64,000 nt of DNA, from contig NC_080041.1 of NCBI RefSeq assembly GCF_012489685.1, forward strand, positions 104,191,760 through 104,255,759. The letters are read 5' to 3'. This document shows, piece after piece, positions 62,442-64,000 of the stretch. Both the position numbers and the translations under genes were made by a program. Within the stretch, counting starts at the first letter, position 1. Every line of letters begins with the position of its first letter. The stretch comes from Lotus japonicus. Lineage: Eukaryota; Streptophyta; Magnoliopsida; Fabales; Fabaceae. The notes under the pieces were generated by a model, which was not told where the DNA came from, did no database searches, and saw nothing but the letters and a program-made list of their open reading frames with translations.

Positions 62442-64000
62442 CCTGATGTAGCAATCAAACATAGGAGGGAATCACCGATTACTCCTTCGAACTTGAGTAG
62501 CAATTTTGAGTACCAAATCAAGAAGCATTGCAATAGAGATTGAATTGATATCGACCTAGGAGAAGCCAATTTGACCAGAATCACAGAATGCTATCTGATA
62601 GCACAGTACATAAATATTAATCAGCTCCTCAATGTCCATTCCTTGATGCTTGGATATAACACTGGAATCTGGATACTCAGCTTTGTCCATGTAAAAGTGT
62701 GTTCCGAACGCTTAAAGGAGTCATTTTAATGTGATTGCTTACCTGTTACCTCCTTTTCATTCTTGAGAACAATAATGCAAGACATAGAGGTTAATAAAAA
62801 GCATATGTGGATTGTAACCTGACAACATTTGTAAGTAACTATAGCATTTATTTGGGGGCCAATTCCCTGCTGAACGTCTACCAAACCATTCTCATCGGAT
62901 AAAAGAATGTCCATATTTCAGCAAGAAAATTAAAGTGAACCATTTAATCTTCTTAAGCAAGATAGTAGTATTACAGCAATTAGTTATCCTTCAATTTTCT
63001 GAGCTTTTTTGGGTGGAAAATATATAGATCACTTAGAAGCAGATACAACAAGTACATATACTCCTACAACAGTAAACAAGGCAGGTAGCAACTTACAAGC
63101 AGGTGGATATGCATCAGAAAAAAACCTTTTAACTAAAATCTCAATTCACTTAATTGTTAAAACACTGGATCCTGGCTTTGTCCCATGTAAATGTGTATGT
63201 GTCTGACTGATTTCGAGATGGAGAAAAAAACATAATGCAATCAGTGTAAATTTCTCAAACCGGTCTTTTAATCACTCATCACTGCTAATGTTATCCTTAC
63301 ACATCTGCATCAATATGCTGTACTCAAACAACTAAGCAGTGAATATTTGAAACAATAGTATTATATAAATAAGCAATTTTCAAATGACAAGAAAAGGTGA
63401 TAGCAGAGAAGTTTAGAGTATCTTAAAAACACATTCAATCATGTAGGCAAAGAACTAATATTCTTCTAGTAGTATCAAAGCCAAACTCCTACTCCTTTTA
63501 TCGACACAAGGCAGTGGCAACTTATTCAAATCATGGGCTGTCAAACTGGGAAAAATTTAATATGGTGCTCTAAAAACTTGTGCAAGGTTGCACCAAACAC
63601 TTTTGACCTATAGTAACAGGTTTAAAAAAAAAAATCAAAATAAATATTTTCTTAATTAAACTTTTATCTTTAATTAATTAAAAAGAACATTTATCATTTA
63701 TCTTAGGCTTAATACATTAGAAGACCCCTGAAATTGTAAAGGGAATCAGTTTCAGGACCTGTAAAATTTTCGCATCAAATTGCGTCCCTAAGAATTTTTT
63801 TTTAATTCAATTAAGGACAAAGTGTGTTTCCGGCTGATGTGTCTTAGTTTTTTCATTTACAGCTTTTCCACGTGGCTTTTATCTTTTTTTTTAATACTAA
63901 TTATTGTTATTCATTTATTTTTAATTCCATCTCATTTCATTAAAAATAAAACCTGCTTATCCAAAAAAAATTAAAAATAAAACCTAATCTAATCTAATCT
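62442..64000. other. Mostly intergenic; one exon-like piece on the minus strand
   Basis: The complement of 62914-62820 reads MDILLSDENGLVDVQQGIGP and on to CCQ, followed by a possible donor; I cannot assign it. From 63708 the sequence (ttaggcttaatacattagaagacccctg, then cgtccctaa and CACGTGG near 63870) looks like the start of another MULE-type end continuing past the window. No complete gene is seen. Confidence 0.35.

Overview
This is nuclear DNA of a flowering plant: AT-rich intergenic sequence, genes split by GT-AG introns, and dense plant transposons. The gene families (clade II SWEET, AUG5, Ole e 1/proline-rich protein, FBA-type F-box proteins) and several repeat termini fit a eudicot, perhaps a legume, but no single feature proves the family. 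Coding models below were built by hand from splice sites and reading-frame continuity.

Layout. 1-4453: 3' part of a Ty3/gypsy chromovirus ending in a 359-bp LTR, with a chimeric insert that splits its pol gene. 4454-13031: a tandem F-box block: one open F-box gene (5193-6449), one F-box pseudogene (10678-11907), three copies of their flank, and a broken copy of the first coding exon of the next gene. 14447-16269: a long-TIR Mutator-like element (MULE) with a perfect 9-bp target duplication. 17242-19280: a seven-exon DsbA/FrnE-like oxidoreductase. 21194-23702 (minus): a four-exon RING-H2 E3 ligase. 25040-26066: a second MULE. 26.4-28.5 kb: a SINE-like head and a LINE relic whose RNase H region is interrupted by a three-LTR TRIM element. 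31042-38439: the ten-exon AUG5 gene (augmin subunit 5). 40709-42235: a two-exon secreted Ole e 1/proline-rich protein. 43301-58750: a direct segmental duplication carrying two almost identical SWEET genes (minus strand); the first unit was later split by a Helitron that itself holds a 3.9-kb LINE. 58.7-64 kb: a LINE relic, a small MITE, and a fragment resembling UDP-apiose/xylose synthase.

Seven protein-coding genes look intact: F-box 1, DsbA-like, RING-H2, AUG5, Ole e 1/PRP, SWEET-A and SWEET-B. They share no pathway; this is an ordinary gene-poor plant region. Its interest is in the nested insertions, which can be ordered by target-site duplications and by comparing the two SWEET units. The most unusual structures are the TRIM with a palindromic third LTR, the pol/LTR/PBS/gag chimera, and a 24-bp LINE-tail insertion seen against its empty site. 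I found no CRISPR, operon or clearly new enzymatic system.
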